In this document: piece after piece, positions 1-8,874 of the stretch
How the letters are laid out: every line of letters begins with the position of its first letter
How positions within the stretch are numbered: position 1 is the first letter of the stretch
Assembly (NCBI GenBank): GCA_003566155.1
Contig: PXEP01000027.1
Coordinates: 1 to 41,791, forward strand
DNA length: 41,791 bases
Direction of reading: 5' to 3'
Origin: Candidatus Acetothermia bacterium
GTDB lineage: Bacteria; Bipolaricaulota; Bipolaricaulia; Bipolaricaulales; Bipolaricaulaceae
The notes under the pieces: generated by a model
What the model saw: the letters and a program-made list of their open reading frames with translations, nothing else
What the model was told of the DNA's origin: nothing
The model's database searches: none
Program-made: the position numbers and the translations under genes

Positions 1-3000
1 ACGAACGAGGATTTCGCAGAGCTCGCCTCTCGGGCGGGCGACCGTGGGATCAACCTGATCCTGGACGGTGTGTTCAACCACGTGGGCGATGACTCGCGGT
101 ATTTCGATCGCTACGAGCAGTGGCCCCAAGACGTGGGCGCCTACGAGTACTGGTCACGCGTGTACGACCTTGTCCACGCCCAGGAGCTGCCCTATTACGA
201 GGCTGAGGAACGAGTGCGCGCTGAGTTCGTGGACCAAGGGCACAAGGACTTCACATTTACCGAGTGGTTCGAGATCCGTCCCGAGAAGGTCGGGGAGGGA
301 CTGGCTCCATACGGGGGAGAGCGGTATGACTACGATGCGTGGTGGGATCTGGAGAGTCTCCCCGAAATCAGGGCCCCCGGCGGCAGCGAACTCAACCTGG
401 ACTCGTTTGCCGATTACATCATCCGCGATGATGACTCCATAACCCGTCGATGGATCCGCGCCGGAGCCAGCGGTTGGCGGATCGATGTGCCTATGGAGAT
501 AGCCGATGAGTTCTGGGTCGAGCTCCGCAAATACCTCAGAGGAGATCACGGATTGGCCGAGGTCCCGTACGGCGAACCTGTGCTCATATCTGAGGAGTGG
601 GGCGACGCCAGCCATTACCTGCTCGGGGACAGCTTCGACTCCACCATGAACTACCGCTTACGGTCAGCCCTACTTGAGTTTCTCACCGGGGGTACCGCGC
701 ACACCTTCCATGCCCAGGTCATGAGCATCATGGAGGACTACCCACAGCAGGCGTTCTACGCCCTGATGAACCTCCTTGGGTCCCACGATACGGCACGGGT
801 CCTCACCGAACTGGGCTACGTGGACCGTGATCTCTTCTCCGACCGCGATCGCGTTCGAAGGATGTCCGACGAGCAGATCGAGGCCGCCAACGAGAAGGCC
901 ATCCACAGGCTCAAACTGGCCGCCACGTTCATGTTCTCCTTCCCTGGAGCCCCCACGATCTTCTACGGGGACGAACTAGGGTTGGCTGGAGACGACGATC
1001 CGGAGTGCCGCCGCCCCATGCCCTGGGACCGGGCAACCGAGGACAATGAACTCCTTCAGCACTTCCGGAAGCTGAGTGCGATGCGCGAATCGCACCCCGT
1101 GTTGCGTACCGGAACGCTGGTTCCGCTACACGCGGAGGGAACGACCTATGCCTTCGGGAGAGAGCTGCTGGGAACCGAGGATGCCCTGGGTCAGAGCGCG
1201 TACGAGCTCCCCGGCCGAGGTGAGAAGCTCCGTGTTGAGGACCACAACGCGCTGGCAGTCGTGGCAATGAGCCTTTCAGGAGCGGATGAGCTTTCGATCG
1301 AGATCTCGGAGCTTTCCCGAGACGGGGTGGCGTTTACGGATCAACTGTCCGGAGCGCGCTATACCGTACGGGACGGCACGCTCACCCTGTCGCTCCCCGA
1401 GCTGGGAGCCGCGGTGCTAATCAGCGATCCTGGGCAGGACCTAACCCCGCCTCTCGCCCCGCGGGAGCTTCTCGGGGAAAGCCAAGATCGAGCCGCTGCC
1501 TTGCGGTGGGATGCCCCGCCCGATGCACTGGCGTTCAACGTGTATCGCACTTCGGTGCCCGGCGGCCACTACACGTTGGTCGGAGAAGGACTGGAGAAAA
1601 CGGAGATGGTCGACGACGGGTTGCAGAACCTAACCCGTTACTACTACACGGTCACAGCAATCGACGAATCGGGCAACGAAAGCCAGCTGTCAGAACATGT
1701 ACGTGTGATCCCGGGACCGGCGATCACGCAGGCCGAGGTCAGTCAGTTCACGTTCCACGGCAAGGAGCACCTACTCCAAGTGAACACACAGGTGCCGCCG
1801 GTCCAGGCGCGAGTGACCGTGCCGGAGCTGCCCGAGGGCAAAGCGGACACCGAAGCGCTATTGGCCCGTGTCTACTTCGGACAGTCCGAAGTCCCAGGCG
1901 ATTGGGACTGGGAAAAGGCTGTCTACGTGGAGGCCCGAGACGGGGAATACCTGTTCGAAGGATCGTTTGTGCCAGACAGGCCCGGCCGCTGGTATGTCAC
2001 GGTGGGCTTTTCCACCGACCTTGGCCAGAGCTGGACGCTGGCACGGTATCCGGACGACACATTCCCCTCCTTCGAGGGGGTACTCACCGACGAGGAGCCC
2101 GCACCAGCAGCACCTGAACTGGCCTGGGCTCGTCCATTACGAAGGCTTGATGCTCCCAGCCATGTGGTGCTCGAGTTCCGCCATCCCCAGCCGGAGGAGA
2201 TCGAGTACCTGGAGGTCCTCCGCCGCGTAGGGGTGGGAGAGTGGGAAACGCTGGCCACGCTGGAGCCCAGCGCCCGGACGTACACGGATGAGGAACTTGT
2301 GTACGGTGAACACCATGCCTATCTCGTGCAAGCCGTGGACCGGTGGTTCCAGCGCAGCGTGTCGCTGGCGCGCGAGGTGAAACCCGAGGTCATACCTCCA
2401 CGCGTGTCAGCCATTTCCCTCTCCCCGGGCGAGGTCGATCCATCGGTGGACGGCGCGGTGGACGAGGAGGAGTGGGAGGCTGCAGCGTCCCTCCCCGGCG
2501 ATGGAAAGCTCATCCAGGCGCAGATCGGATATGGCAGCCGACACCTGTTCGTACGGGCGGATCCGGCCGTTCCGCCCAGCGAGCTAATTGGCGAGGACTA
2601 CAGTTTGGTTCTGTACATTGGGCCCCATACAGGCGCAGAAAGCGGCGATCCGGTGAACACGCAGACACGATTCGCCGAAAGCTCCCTGGGGATGCCCCTC
2701 ACACAGCTGATACAGCTGCAATTCAAGAACGTCGATGCACAGGGCCGTGGGTACGTGTTCCCCTATGTTGCTGACGGCATGGGCGGCTGGCGACCCACCG
2801 GACGCTTCCAAGATCTCCCCGAGCGCATCGCGCGTGTAGGGGAGACGATCGAGTACCAGATCCCATTGGAGGTACTGGGCCTGGATCGCTCAGAGGAGAT
2901 CTCCCTATGGTCCCGACTCACCATCGAACACGACGGAGAGCTTGTCGGAACTGCGCCCGCGCAGCCGGCAAGTCTGCGGATACCGCCGCTTGTGACCGGG

Positions 3001-3693
3001 GACGTGGTGGCGGAGTTTGCCGATCCCGAAGGCGACGACCACGGGATCGGCACGTACGAGTATCCCACGGCCGGCGTGTTCGACCAGGAGGGCTTGTTCG
3101 ATCTCGTGCGGTACACCGTGCTCGAGGAAGCCGAAGAGTGGATGCTGGCACTTCAGTTCGCCGCCCTGCCCAATCCATGGGACGGCCCGCTGGGCTTCAG
3201 CCACCCCTTGGTCCACATCTACCTGGACGTGGAACCCGGAGGCCGAACGGCCATGCATCCCGCGGGGGAGGCGATGCGGGTGCGGTTCTCCGAGGACCAT
3301 CCGTGGAACTACTTCCTCAGGATCGCCGGCTGGCCGGGCTACGGGCGGCACTTGTTCACGGCGGAGGAGGAGCGACACCTGGTAGACGTTTCCGCTGATC
3401 CTGCCCGTAGTACAGTCTATGTCCGGATTCCCAAGCGGCTCGTGCCCAATGTCTGCGGCGGCCACTACGTGCTGGTGGCGTCCCAGGACGGGTACGGGCC
3501 TGATTACATCCGACCCATCGCCGACGAACCACGTGACTGGACGGGCGGTGGAAGTCCCGCCCCCGACGTGGCCCCGTGGGCGTACGACTACCTGGCCCCC
3601 GAGGGCTGGACCCAGGAGGAACTCCTGGGAGGATACGACGAACAGGCCGGCACGTACGCCGAACTCCTGCCGGTCATCGTGGAATGCGAGTGA
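1..3693 (+). CDS. GH13 amylopullulanase-like secreted glycosidase, 3' part (5' end outside window)
   Basis: The reading frame is open from the first base, so the gene starts upstream; 1230 residues are inside. GH13 regions are visible: DGVFNH (window codons 22-27), the nucleophile in GWRIDVP (D162), the acid/base in ISEEW (E198) and GSHD (D263). The barrel and its beta domain end near codon 470. A fibronectin III-like domain follows (about 480-570), a domain like those N-terminal or linker modules of pullulanases (about 572-695), a second FN3-like segment (about 703-800), and a C-terminal region with a DGAVDEEEW start and a DPEGDDHG motif typical of the glucodextranase/amylopullulanase C-terminal domain. 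Such proteins act outside the cell on starch, glycogen or pullulan. It is followed by malEFG, which fits import of its products. Exact specificity cannot be read. Confidence 0.88.
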   Translation, partial: TNEDFAELASRAGDRGINLILDGVFNHVGDDSRYFDRYEQWPQDVGAYEYWSRVYDLVHAQELPYYEAEERVRAEFVDQGHKDFTFTEWFEIRPEKVGEGLAPYGGERYDYDAWWDLESLPEIRAPGGSELNLDSFADYIIRDDDSITRRWIRAGASGWRIDVPMEIADEFWVELRKYLRGDHGLAEVPYGEPVLISEEWGDASHYLLGDSFDSTMNYRLRSALLEFLTGGTAHTFHAQVMSIMEDYPQQAFYALMNLLGSHDTARVLTELGYVDRDLFSDRDRVRRMSDEQIEAANEKAIHRLKLAATFMFSFPGAPTIFYGDELGLAGDDDPECRRPMPWDRATEDNELLQHFRKLSAMRESHPVLRTGTLVPLHAEGTTYAFGRELLGTEDALGQSAYELPGRGEKLRVEDHNALAVVAMSLSGADELSIEISELSRDGVAFTDQLSGARYTVRDGTLTLSLPELGAAVLISDPGQDLTPPLAPRELLGESQDRAAALRWDAPPDALAFNVYRTSVPGGHYTLVGEGLEKTEMVDDGLQNLTRYYYTVTAIDESGNESQLSEHVRVIPGPAITQAEVSQFTFHGKEHLLQVNTQVPPVQARVTVPELPEGKADTEALLARVYFGQSEVPGDWDWEKAVYVEARDGEYLFEGSFVPDRPGRWYVTVGFSTDLGQSWTLARYPDDTFPSFEGVLTDEEPAPAAPELAWARPLRRLDAPSHVVLEFRHPQPEEIEYLEVLRRVGVGEWETLATLEPSARTYTDEELVYGEHHAYLVQAVDRWFQRSVSLAREVKPEVIPPRVSAISLSPGEVDPSVDGAVDEEEWEAAASLPGDGKLIQAQIGYGSRHLFVRADPAVPPSELIGEDYSLVLYIGPHTGAESGDPVNTQTRFAESSLGMPLTQLIQLQFKNVDAQGRGYVFPYVADGMGGWRPTGRFQDLPERIARVGETIEYQIPLEVLGLDRSEEISLWSRLTIEHDGELVGTAPAQPASLRIPPLVTGDVVAEFADPEGDDHGIGTYEYPTAGVFDQEGLFDLVRYTVLEEAEEWMLALQFAALPNPWDGPLGFSHPLVHIYLDVEPGGRTAMHPAGEAMRVRFSEDHPWNYFLRIAGWPGYGRHLFTAEEERHLVDVSADPARSTVYVRIPKRLVPNVCGGHYVLVASQDGYGPDYIRPIADEPRDWTGGGSPAPDVAPWAYDYLAPEGWTQEELLGGYDEQAGTYAELLPVIVECE

Positions 3694-3703
3694 AGGAGGT
3701 GAT

Positions 3704-3745
3704 GTGCCGGAAGTACAATTGCAAGAGCGAAAGGCGACCCGCTAG
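3704..3745 (+). other. Possible short leader ORF with very strong ribosome site and small hairpin before malE
   Basis: Directly after the amylase stop codon there is an AAGGAGGTGAT sequence (3693-3703), an almost full complement of the 16S rRNA tail. It is followed by GTG at 3704, opening a 13-codon frame that stops with TAG at 3743-3745. That stop lies in the loop of a 6-bp inverted repeat (CGACCC 3735-3740, GGGTCG 3745-3750). An overlapping ATG frame (3702-3794, 30 codons) is the alternative. malE has its own separate ribosome site. The peptide is not recognised and may be meaningless. Confidence 0.2.
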
Positions 3746-3786
3746 GGTCGAAACATGGATGACCACTGTAAAGGAGGGAACGCATT

Positions 3787-4989
3787 ATGCGTAAGGGCAT
3801 CAGTTTGCTGCTGAGCTTGACGCTTACCGTAGGGTTGGCGTCTATGGGGCTGGCCAGCACGCCAGGCGTGCTGACCATTTGGGCGGACGACACCCGCGCG
3901 CCCGTGTTCGAGGCGCTGGGCGAGGAGTACACCGCCGCCACAGGCATTCCGGTCGAGGTTTTCGAGATCCCCTTCGACGACATTCGGGGGGAACTGGCAA
4001 CAGCGGGGCCCGTAGGGGAAGGGCCGGACATCATCATCGGCGCCCATGACTGGGTGGGTGAGTTGGCCGCCGACGGACACCTGATGGAACTGGAGCTCCC
4101 GGCGGGCCTGGCCGAGGAATTCGACCCGGCCACCCTAGAGGCCTTCTCCCAGGTCGGCCCCCTGTACGGCATTCCCTATGCTCGAGAAGGGATCGCCCTG
4201 GTCTACAACAAGGGTTTGATCGAGGAGGCGCCCGAGACCTGGGATGAGCTCGTTGCGTTCGCCCGGGAGTTCACCAATCCCGGCGTGCCCCAGTACGGGT
4301 TCGTCGTACAGAACCCTGACCCCTACCATTCATTCCCCTTCATCTCCGCCCTGGGAGGGTACATATTCGGCTTCGACGAGGACGGGGTCATGGACCCATG
4401 CGATGTCGGTCTGGACAACGAGGGCGCCATCACCGGAGTGGAGTACATGGTCGAGCTGTTCGAGGAAGGCCTGCTCCCGGCCGGAATCGGCTATGACGAG
4501 TGGCTAGGCCTGTTTGAGGAAGGTCGCATCGCCATGGCCATCACCGGTCCGTGGGCCGTCCCGTCCATGCAGGCAGCCGGCCAAGAGGTAGGCGTGGCCC
4601 CGATCCCATTGATCGAAGGGCAGCGCCCGCTGCCGCTCATGGGCGTGCAGGGTGTTATGGTGTCCGCGTACACGGAGAACCCCGCCCTGGTGGAGGACTT
4701 CCTGTTTGAGTACTTCGTGACCCAAGACGCCATGCTCGCTATGTACGAGCAGGATCCGCGGCCGCCGGCGTACTTCCCCGCGGCCGACGCCATCGTCGAC
4801 GACCCCATCCTGGAAGGGTTTATCGCAGCCACCGAGGGCGCCACACCGATGCCGGGCATCCCGGAGATGGCCGCCGTGTGGGGCGCGTGGACCGACGCCA
4901 TGGAACTGATTGGGCTGGGCGAGCTCTCCGCCGAGGAGGGGCTGACCCAGGCCGCCGACGACATCCGCGACACACTGGACTGCGAGTAG
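3787..4989 (+). CDS. malE: Maltose/maltodextrin ABC transporter substrate-binding protein
   Basis: A 400-residue protein with an N-terminal signal peptide (residues 1-23, MRK then a hydrophobic run ending GLA) and no lipobox cysteine, so it is probably a free or otherwise retained extracytoplasmic protein. The mature start (LTIWADD) and the segment GPDIIIGAHDWVGELAADG match the MalE family closely. It binds maltodextrins and delivers them to MalFG. The start ATG has AAAGGAGGG ten bases upstream. The gene stands between a secreted glucan hydrolase and malF, malG and an intracellular GH13 enzyme, which supports the substrate. No MalK-type ATPase is found in this part of the window, so the ATPase must be encoded elsewhere, as is common for carbohydrate transporters with a shared MsmK-like subunit. 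Confidence 0.93.
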   Translation: MRKGISLLLSLTLTVGLASMGLASTPGVLTIWADDTRAPVFEALGEEYTAATGIPVEVFEIPFDDIRGELATAGPVGEGPDIIIGAHDWVGELAADGHLMELELPAGLAEEFDPATLEAFSQVGPLYGIPYAREGIALVYNKGLIEEAPETWDELVAFAREFTNPGVPQYGFVVQNPDPYHSFPFISALGGYIFGFDEDGVMDPCDVGLDNEGAITGVEYMVELFEEGLLPAGIGYDEWLGLFEEGRIAMAITGPWAVPSMQAAGQEVGVAPIPLIEGQRPLPLMGVQGVMVSAYTENPALVEDFLFEYFVTQDAMLAMYEQDPRPPAYFPAADAIVDDPILEGFIAATEGATPMPGIPEMAAVWGAWTDAMELIGLGELSAEEGLTQAADDIRDTLDCE

Positions 4990-5003
4990 GCGTACAATAG
5001 ATG

Positions 5004-5037
5004 CGGCGGGGAGCGGGGCCGACCCCGCTCCCCGCCG
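5004..5037 (+). other. Very stable hairpin between malE and malF
   Basis: A perfect 15-bp GC-rich inverted repeat (5004-5018 with 5023-5037) closes a 4-base loop CCGA. No T-run follows, so it is not a standard intrinsic terminator. It lies 14 bases after the malE stop and ends six bases before the malF ATG. A 3' stabiliser that keeps malE mRNA abundant relative to malFG is the likely role (inference from the well-known malE-malF situation in enterobacteria). Confidence 0.75.
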
Positions 5038-5043
5038 GCAGTC

Positions 5044-6606
5044 ATGACTAGGCTGAGCGGGTTACTGCGAACCTCGGCACCCCAAGCGGTGCTGAAGATA
5101 GCTGGCCTGGGCGTTCTGGATGCCTTGGCGCTCTTTTGGTGTATTCTGTTTGTCGCCCAAGGGAACTGGCTGTTCCTCGGCCTGGTGAGCGGAGGGACGC
5201 TCGTACTGAATGTGCTCGCCCTATCCCGGAAGAGCTACCCGTTCCGTTACCTCGCACCGGGCTGGCTCTTTTTGATCCTCATGGTCGTCTACCCGATGGG
5301 CTACAACGTCTACATTTCGGTCACGAACTACGCCACTGGCCACTACCACCACAAAGAAGACGCCATCAAGCTTATCACCCGCCGGGAGTTCACGCCTCCG
5401 TCGCCGCTTTCCTTTTCCTTGGCCGCGTTCGGCACTGAGCGAGAGCTCTACGCGGTCCTCTTGGAAGGGGAGGAGCGCCGGTATGTGGCGTTCCCCGATG
5501 GCACGCTTTCCGATCCGGAAGAGCACGAACTCGTGGACGAGGACGGCGATGGACGCATCGACGAACTCGACGGCCGGGCGCGCCTGCAGGGACCGGCGCT
5601 AACACCCCATCTAGGGCAACTCCAGGCCATACGGATCCCCTACGAAAGGGGGTGGCTGCGCATGGCCACCTTGCGGGAATTCCGTAAGCGCCTCCCCCAA
5701 TACGTGTACGACGAAGAGCGCGATGTGATGGTGGATCAACGAACAGGCATGGAATATGCTGCCGCCGAGGACCGCTTCATCGGGCCGGAAGGCGAACGGT
5801 TGGACCCCGGCTGGCGGGTGTACGTAGGTTTGGAAAACTACGCCCGATTCTTCGCCGACCCCCGCTACCATGGGGCGTTCCTCCGGGTGATGGGCTGGAC
5901 GTTCGCATTCGCCATCCTCAGCGTGGCGTTCAGCTTCGCCCTTGGGCTGGCGCTGGCCAATCTCCTCAACGACTCCCAGCTTCGATTTCGCAAGCTCTAT
6001 CGGTCCCTTCTGATCATCCCCTATGCCCTGCCCGCCGTCATCTCCATCCTCATCTGGAGGGGCTTCTACAACGTCGAGCTGGGCCTGTTTAACCAAATCC
6101 TGTCCAACACGTTCAACATAACGGTACCTTGGTTGCGCAATCCCTTCTGGGCGCGCTTTTCCATCATCCTGACCAACGTATGGCTGACCTATCCGTACAT
6201 GCTGCTCGTGTCGCTGGGAGCGCTACAGTCCATCCCGGGCGAGCTGTATGAGGCCGCCCGCGTGGACGGAGCCGGCGGCTGGCAGAGGTTCCGCAACATC
6301 ACGTTCCCGCTTCTCATGATCACCGTGGCACCCCTACTGATCGGTTCGTTCGCTATCAGCTTCAACAACTTCACCCTCATCTGGCTGCTTACCGAAGGGC
6401 GACCGGCGGTGGAGGTCGGCGCCCGGGCGGGGTCTACGGACATCTTGCTCTCGTATGCCTATCGGCTGGCGTTCGAGGGGGCACGGGGAAACGAATGGTC
6501 GATGGCCGCGGCACTTTCGATCATGATCTTCGTGATCGTGATCATCGTCTCCGGAGTGAGCTTCCTCCGGACAAAGGCATTGGAGGATATCTCTGGTGGG
6601 CTCTAA
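5044..6606 (+). CDS. malF: Maltodextrin ABC transporter permease MalF
   Basis: 520 residues. Membrane segments occur near residues 17-60 and 75-100, followed by a large extracytoplasmic loop (about 100-275) that corresponds to the MalF P2 domain contacting MalE, and then the core permease segments. The EAA loop is EAARVDGAGGWQRF, the site that docks the ATPase. The loop holds a DxDxDG-type calcium-binding sequence (residues 165-176). The ATG at 5044 has no recognisable ribosome site; the strong malE-malF hairpin sits immediately upstream. The 3' end overlaps malG by 11 bases, so the two permease genes are co-translated. Confidence 0.93.
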   Translation: MTRLSGLLRTSAPQAVLKIAGLGVLDALALFWCILFVAQGNWLFLGLVSGGTLVLNVLALSRKSYPFRYLAPGWLFLILMVVYPMGYNVYISVTNYATGHYHHKEDAIKLITRREFTPPSPLSFSLAAFGTERELYAVLLEGEERRYVAFPDGTLSDPEEHELVDEDGDGRIDELDGRARLQGPALTPHLGQLQAIRIPYERGWLRMATLREFRKRLPQYVYDEERDVMVDQRTGMEYAAAEDRFIGPEGERLDPGWRVYVGLENYARFFADPRYHGAFLRVMGWTFAFAILSVAFSFALGLALANLLNDSQLRFRKLYRSLLIIPYALPAVISILIWRGFYNVELGLFNQILSNTFNITVPWLRNPFWARFSIILTNVWLTYPYMLLVSLGALQSIPGELYEAARVDGAGGWQRFRNITFPLLMITVAPLLIGSFAISFNNFTLIWLLTEGRPAVEVGARAGSTDILLSYAYRLAFEGARGNEWSMAAALSIMIFVIVIIVSGVSFLRTKALEDISGGL

Positions 6607-7510
6607 AGCAGGCAGAAGCTTTGCCCCGATCGGGCGGATCCTGCGTTGGGGTATGCGCGGTCGGTCTCCCCGTTGGTGGATGGGGAGGCTGGTCCGTAAC
6701 CTCTTGATCTGGGTCGCGCTTGCCTTCGCTCTGTTCCCAGCGCTGTTTGTGCTGGGCACCTCGTTCGGCCCCACCCAGAGCCTCAGCGCTGCACGCATGA
6801 TTCCCCTCAATCCCACCACGGCGAACTACTACACCCTGCTCACCAACACCGCGTTCCCCTACTGGCTCCGCAACACGATCCTGGTTGCCGGAAGCACATC
6901 GATATTGAGCGTGTTTTTGTGCGCCCTTGGGGCTTATGCGTTTTCCCGATTTCGCTTTACCGGCCGCCGACCAGCGCTTCTGACCATGCTCCTGGTGCAG
7001 ATGTTCCCCCAGACCTTGGCCATGGTCGCGATCTACCTGCTCTTGTTCTGGCTGGGAGGGTATATCCCTTGGCTGGGGCTCAACACCCACCCGGGACTGA
7101 TCCTCGTGTACCTAGGTGGCGCAATGGGGTTCAACACCTGGTTCATGAAAGGGTACTTCGACACCATACCCCGCTCGCTCGAGGAGTCGGCCATGGTGGA
7201 CGGCGCGTCGCCGTTCCAGGCGTTTGTGCGCATTGTCCTCCCGCTCGCACGGCCGATCCTGGCCGTGGTGTTCATCATCCAGTTCATCACGTTGTACTCG
7301 GAGTATCTGTTGGCCAGCGTGGTCCTGCGGGGGGAAAGGATGTACACGTTGGCCGTAGGGCTCCACCTGTTTTTGGGGGACCAGTTCCGCACCCGCTGGG
7401 GGAGCTTCGCCGCAGCAGCGGTATTGGGAGCGGTTCTGATCCTGGTCATCTTCTACGCGCTTCAGAATCAGATCGTATCAGGGCTGACCCGCGGCGGCGT
7501 GAAGGAATGA
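6596..7510 (+). CDS. malG: Maltodextrin ABC transporter permease MalG
   Basis: 304 residues starting at a GTG inside the end of malF. About six membrane segments, the first at residues 33-55. The EAA loop reads EESAMVDGASPFQAF and is followed by a conserved hydrophobic segment, as in the BPD_transp_1 fold. It forms the membrane channel with MalF. Its TGA overlaps the ATG of the next GH13 gene (ATGA at 7507-7510), so transport and intracellular hydrolysis are translationally coupled. An internal ATG (near 6650) is possible but would leave no coupling to malF. Confidence 0.93.
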   Translation: MGSKAGRSFAPIGRILRWGMRGRSPRWWMGRLVRNLLIWVALAFALFPALFVLGTSFGPTQSLSAARMIPLNPTTANYYTLLTNTAFPYWLRNTILVAGSTSILSVFLCALGAYAFSRFRFTGRRPALLTMLLVQMFPQTLAMVAIYLLLFWLGGYIPWLGLNTHPGLILVYLGGAMGFNTWFMKGYFDTIPRSLEESAMVDGASPFQAFVRIVLPLARPILAVVFIIQFITLYSEYLLASVVLRGERMYTLAVGLHLFLGDQFRTRWGSFAAAAVLGAVLILVIFYALQNQIVSGLTRGGVKE

Positions 7511-8874
7511 CCGTTCCGCCTTGGGTGCAAGACGCGGTCTTCTACCAGATATTCCCCGATCGCTTTCGCAATGGAGATCCCTCGCTCCGGCCGCCCAACG
7601 CTCGGCCCTGGGGAGATCCGCCGACCAGCGACAGCTTCTTCGGAGGTGACCTGCGGGGAATCTCGCACGGGCTGGACCACATCTGCGGCCTAGGGGCGAC
7701 AGCCCTGTACCTGACACCGGTATTCGCCTCTCCTTCCAACCACAAGTACGATACGATCGATTACTACAGCGTGGATCCTCAGTTCGGGGACGAACACACG
7801 CTGCGCGACCTCGTCGGCGAGGCCCACGCGCGGGGTATGCGGGTGGTACTGGATGGGGTGTTCAACCACTGCAGCCTGGAGCATCCCTTGTTCCGAGACG
7901 TGCGAACCAAGGGGCCGGCTTCCTCGTACTGGGACTGGTTCACAGTATACGGGGACCGAATCGTACAACAGCCGGAGCCCAACTACGCCTGCTGGGGCGG
8001 GGTACGCACGATGCCCGAGTGGAACCACGATCACCCCGAGGTGAGCGACTACCTACTCGATGTAGTCCGGTACTGGATTAGAAGCTGCGACATCGACGGC
8101 TGGCGGTTGGACACGGTGGAATACCTCCCCCCGGATTTTGTCCTCAAGGTGCGTCAGGCAGCCAAAGAAGAAAAGCCGGACGCATTTGTGTTGGGCGAGG
8201 TGATGGGCACGGCGGCCTCGTGGTTCAAACACAAGGCGATCGATGGCACCATGCACTATAGGCTATGGGAAGCGTTGGTCGGCTTTGCCGCCCAAGGGTC
8301 CCTCGACGGTACCGCCTTCTCCCGGTTCGTGCGCTTCATGTGGAGGAGCTACCCTCCGCGGAACGGACGCGCATGCTACACCTTGCTTGGAAGCCACGAC
8401 AAGGCCCGTTTCCTCACCCTAAGCGGAGGTGACGCACGCCGACTGCGGTTGGGCGCAGCGCTCCTGTTTGCCCTTCCCGGTGCCCCGGCCGTGTACTATG
8501 GCGATGAGGTGGGGCTGGAGGGCGGGGGCGACCCCGACTGCCGCCGCTGTTTCCCGTGGGACACAGAGCAGTGGGACCAAGACACGCTGGAACTGTTCCA
8601 AAGACTGATCACCCTACGCCATAAGACTCCGGTGCTTCGCCGGGGATCCCTCACTTTGGGAGCGTGCACCGGCAAGGTGGCTTCGTTTGTCCGCCGGATG
8701 GAAGGACAAACGGCGGCCATAGTGGCAAACGGCGGGACAACCGTTGTTCGCGCCCCGTCGCCGGGGCCCGGCCCGTGGCGAGACGTCCTGGAAGGAGCCA
8801 GGTTCACCGAAAGGCAGCTATCGCTGCCCCCGCTGGGATTCAAGATTCTCGTGCAAGGCGCCGATACAACTTGA
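7507..8874 (+). CDS. Intracellular GH13 maltodextrin hydrolase (neopullulanase / cyclomaltodextrinase / alpha-glucosidase type)
   Basis: 455 residues with no signal peptide, so cytoplasmic. The N-terminus (QDAVFYQIFPDRFRNGD) is the start of a GH13 barrel without the CBM34 domain that usual cyclomaltodextrinases carry. Catalytic residues: DGVFNH region I, nucleophile D202 in GWRLDTVEY, acid/base E231 in VLGEVMG, and D298 in GSHDKAR. A short C-terminal beta domain ends FKILVQG. The start is the ATG overlapping malG's stop. It would cut imported maltodextrins to glucose and short sugars. Its last 35 bases overlap the 3' end of the convergent glgA. Which bonds it prefers cannot be told from sequence. 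Confidence 0.9.
   Translation: MTVPPWVQDAVFYQIFPDRFRNGDPSLRPPNARPWGDPPTSDSFFGGDLRGISHGLDHICGLGATALYLTPVFASPSNHKYDTIDYYSVDPQFGDEHTLRDLVGEAHARGMRVVLDGVFNHCSLEHPLFRDVRTKGPASSYWDWFTVYGDRIVQQPEPNYACWGGVRTMPEWNHDHPEVSDYLLDVVRYWIRSCDIDGWRLDTVEYLPPDFVLKVRQAAKEEKPDAFVLGEVMGTAASWFKHKAIDGTMHYRLWEALVGFAAQGSLDGTAFSRFVRFMWRSYPPRNGRACYTLLGSHDKARFLTLSGGDARRLRLGAALLFALPGAPAVYYGDEVGLEGGGDPDCRRCFPWDTEQWDQDTLELFQRLITLRHKTPVLRRGSLTLGACTGKVASFVRRMEGQTAAIVANGGTTVVRAPSPGPGPWRDVLEGARFTERQLSLPPLGFKILVQGADTT

Noticed and set aside
5004-5037. malE-malF hairpin as an intrinsic terminator
   Set aside because: No T-run follows and the operon clearly continues into malF, malG and a GH13 gene.
6919-7506. Upstream extension of the second GH13 gene (open from 6919)
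   Set aside because: This part overlaps malG in another frame, has no GH13 similarity, and the ATG at 7507 overlaps malG's stop as typical for coupled genes.
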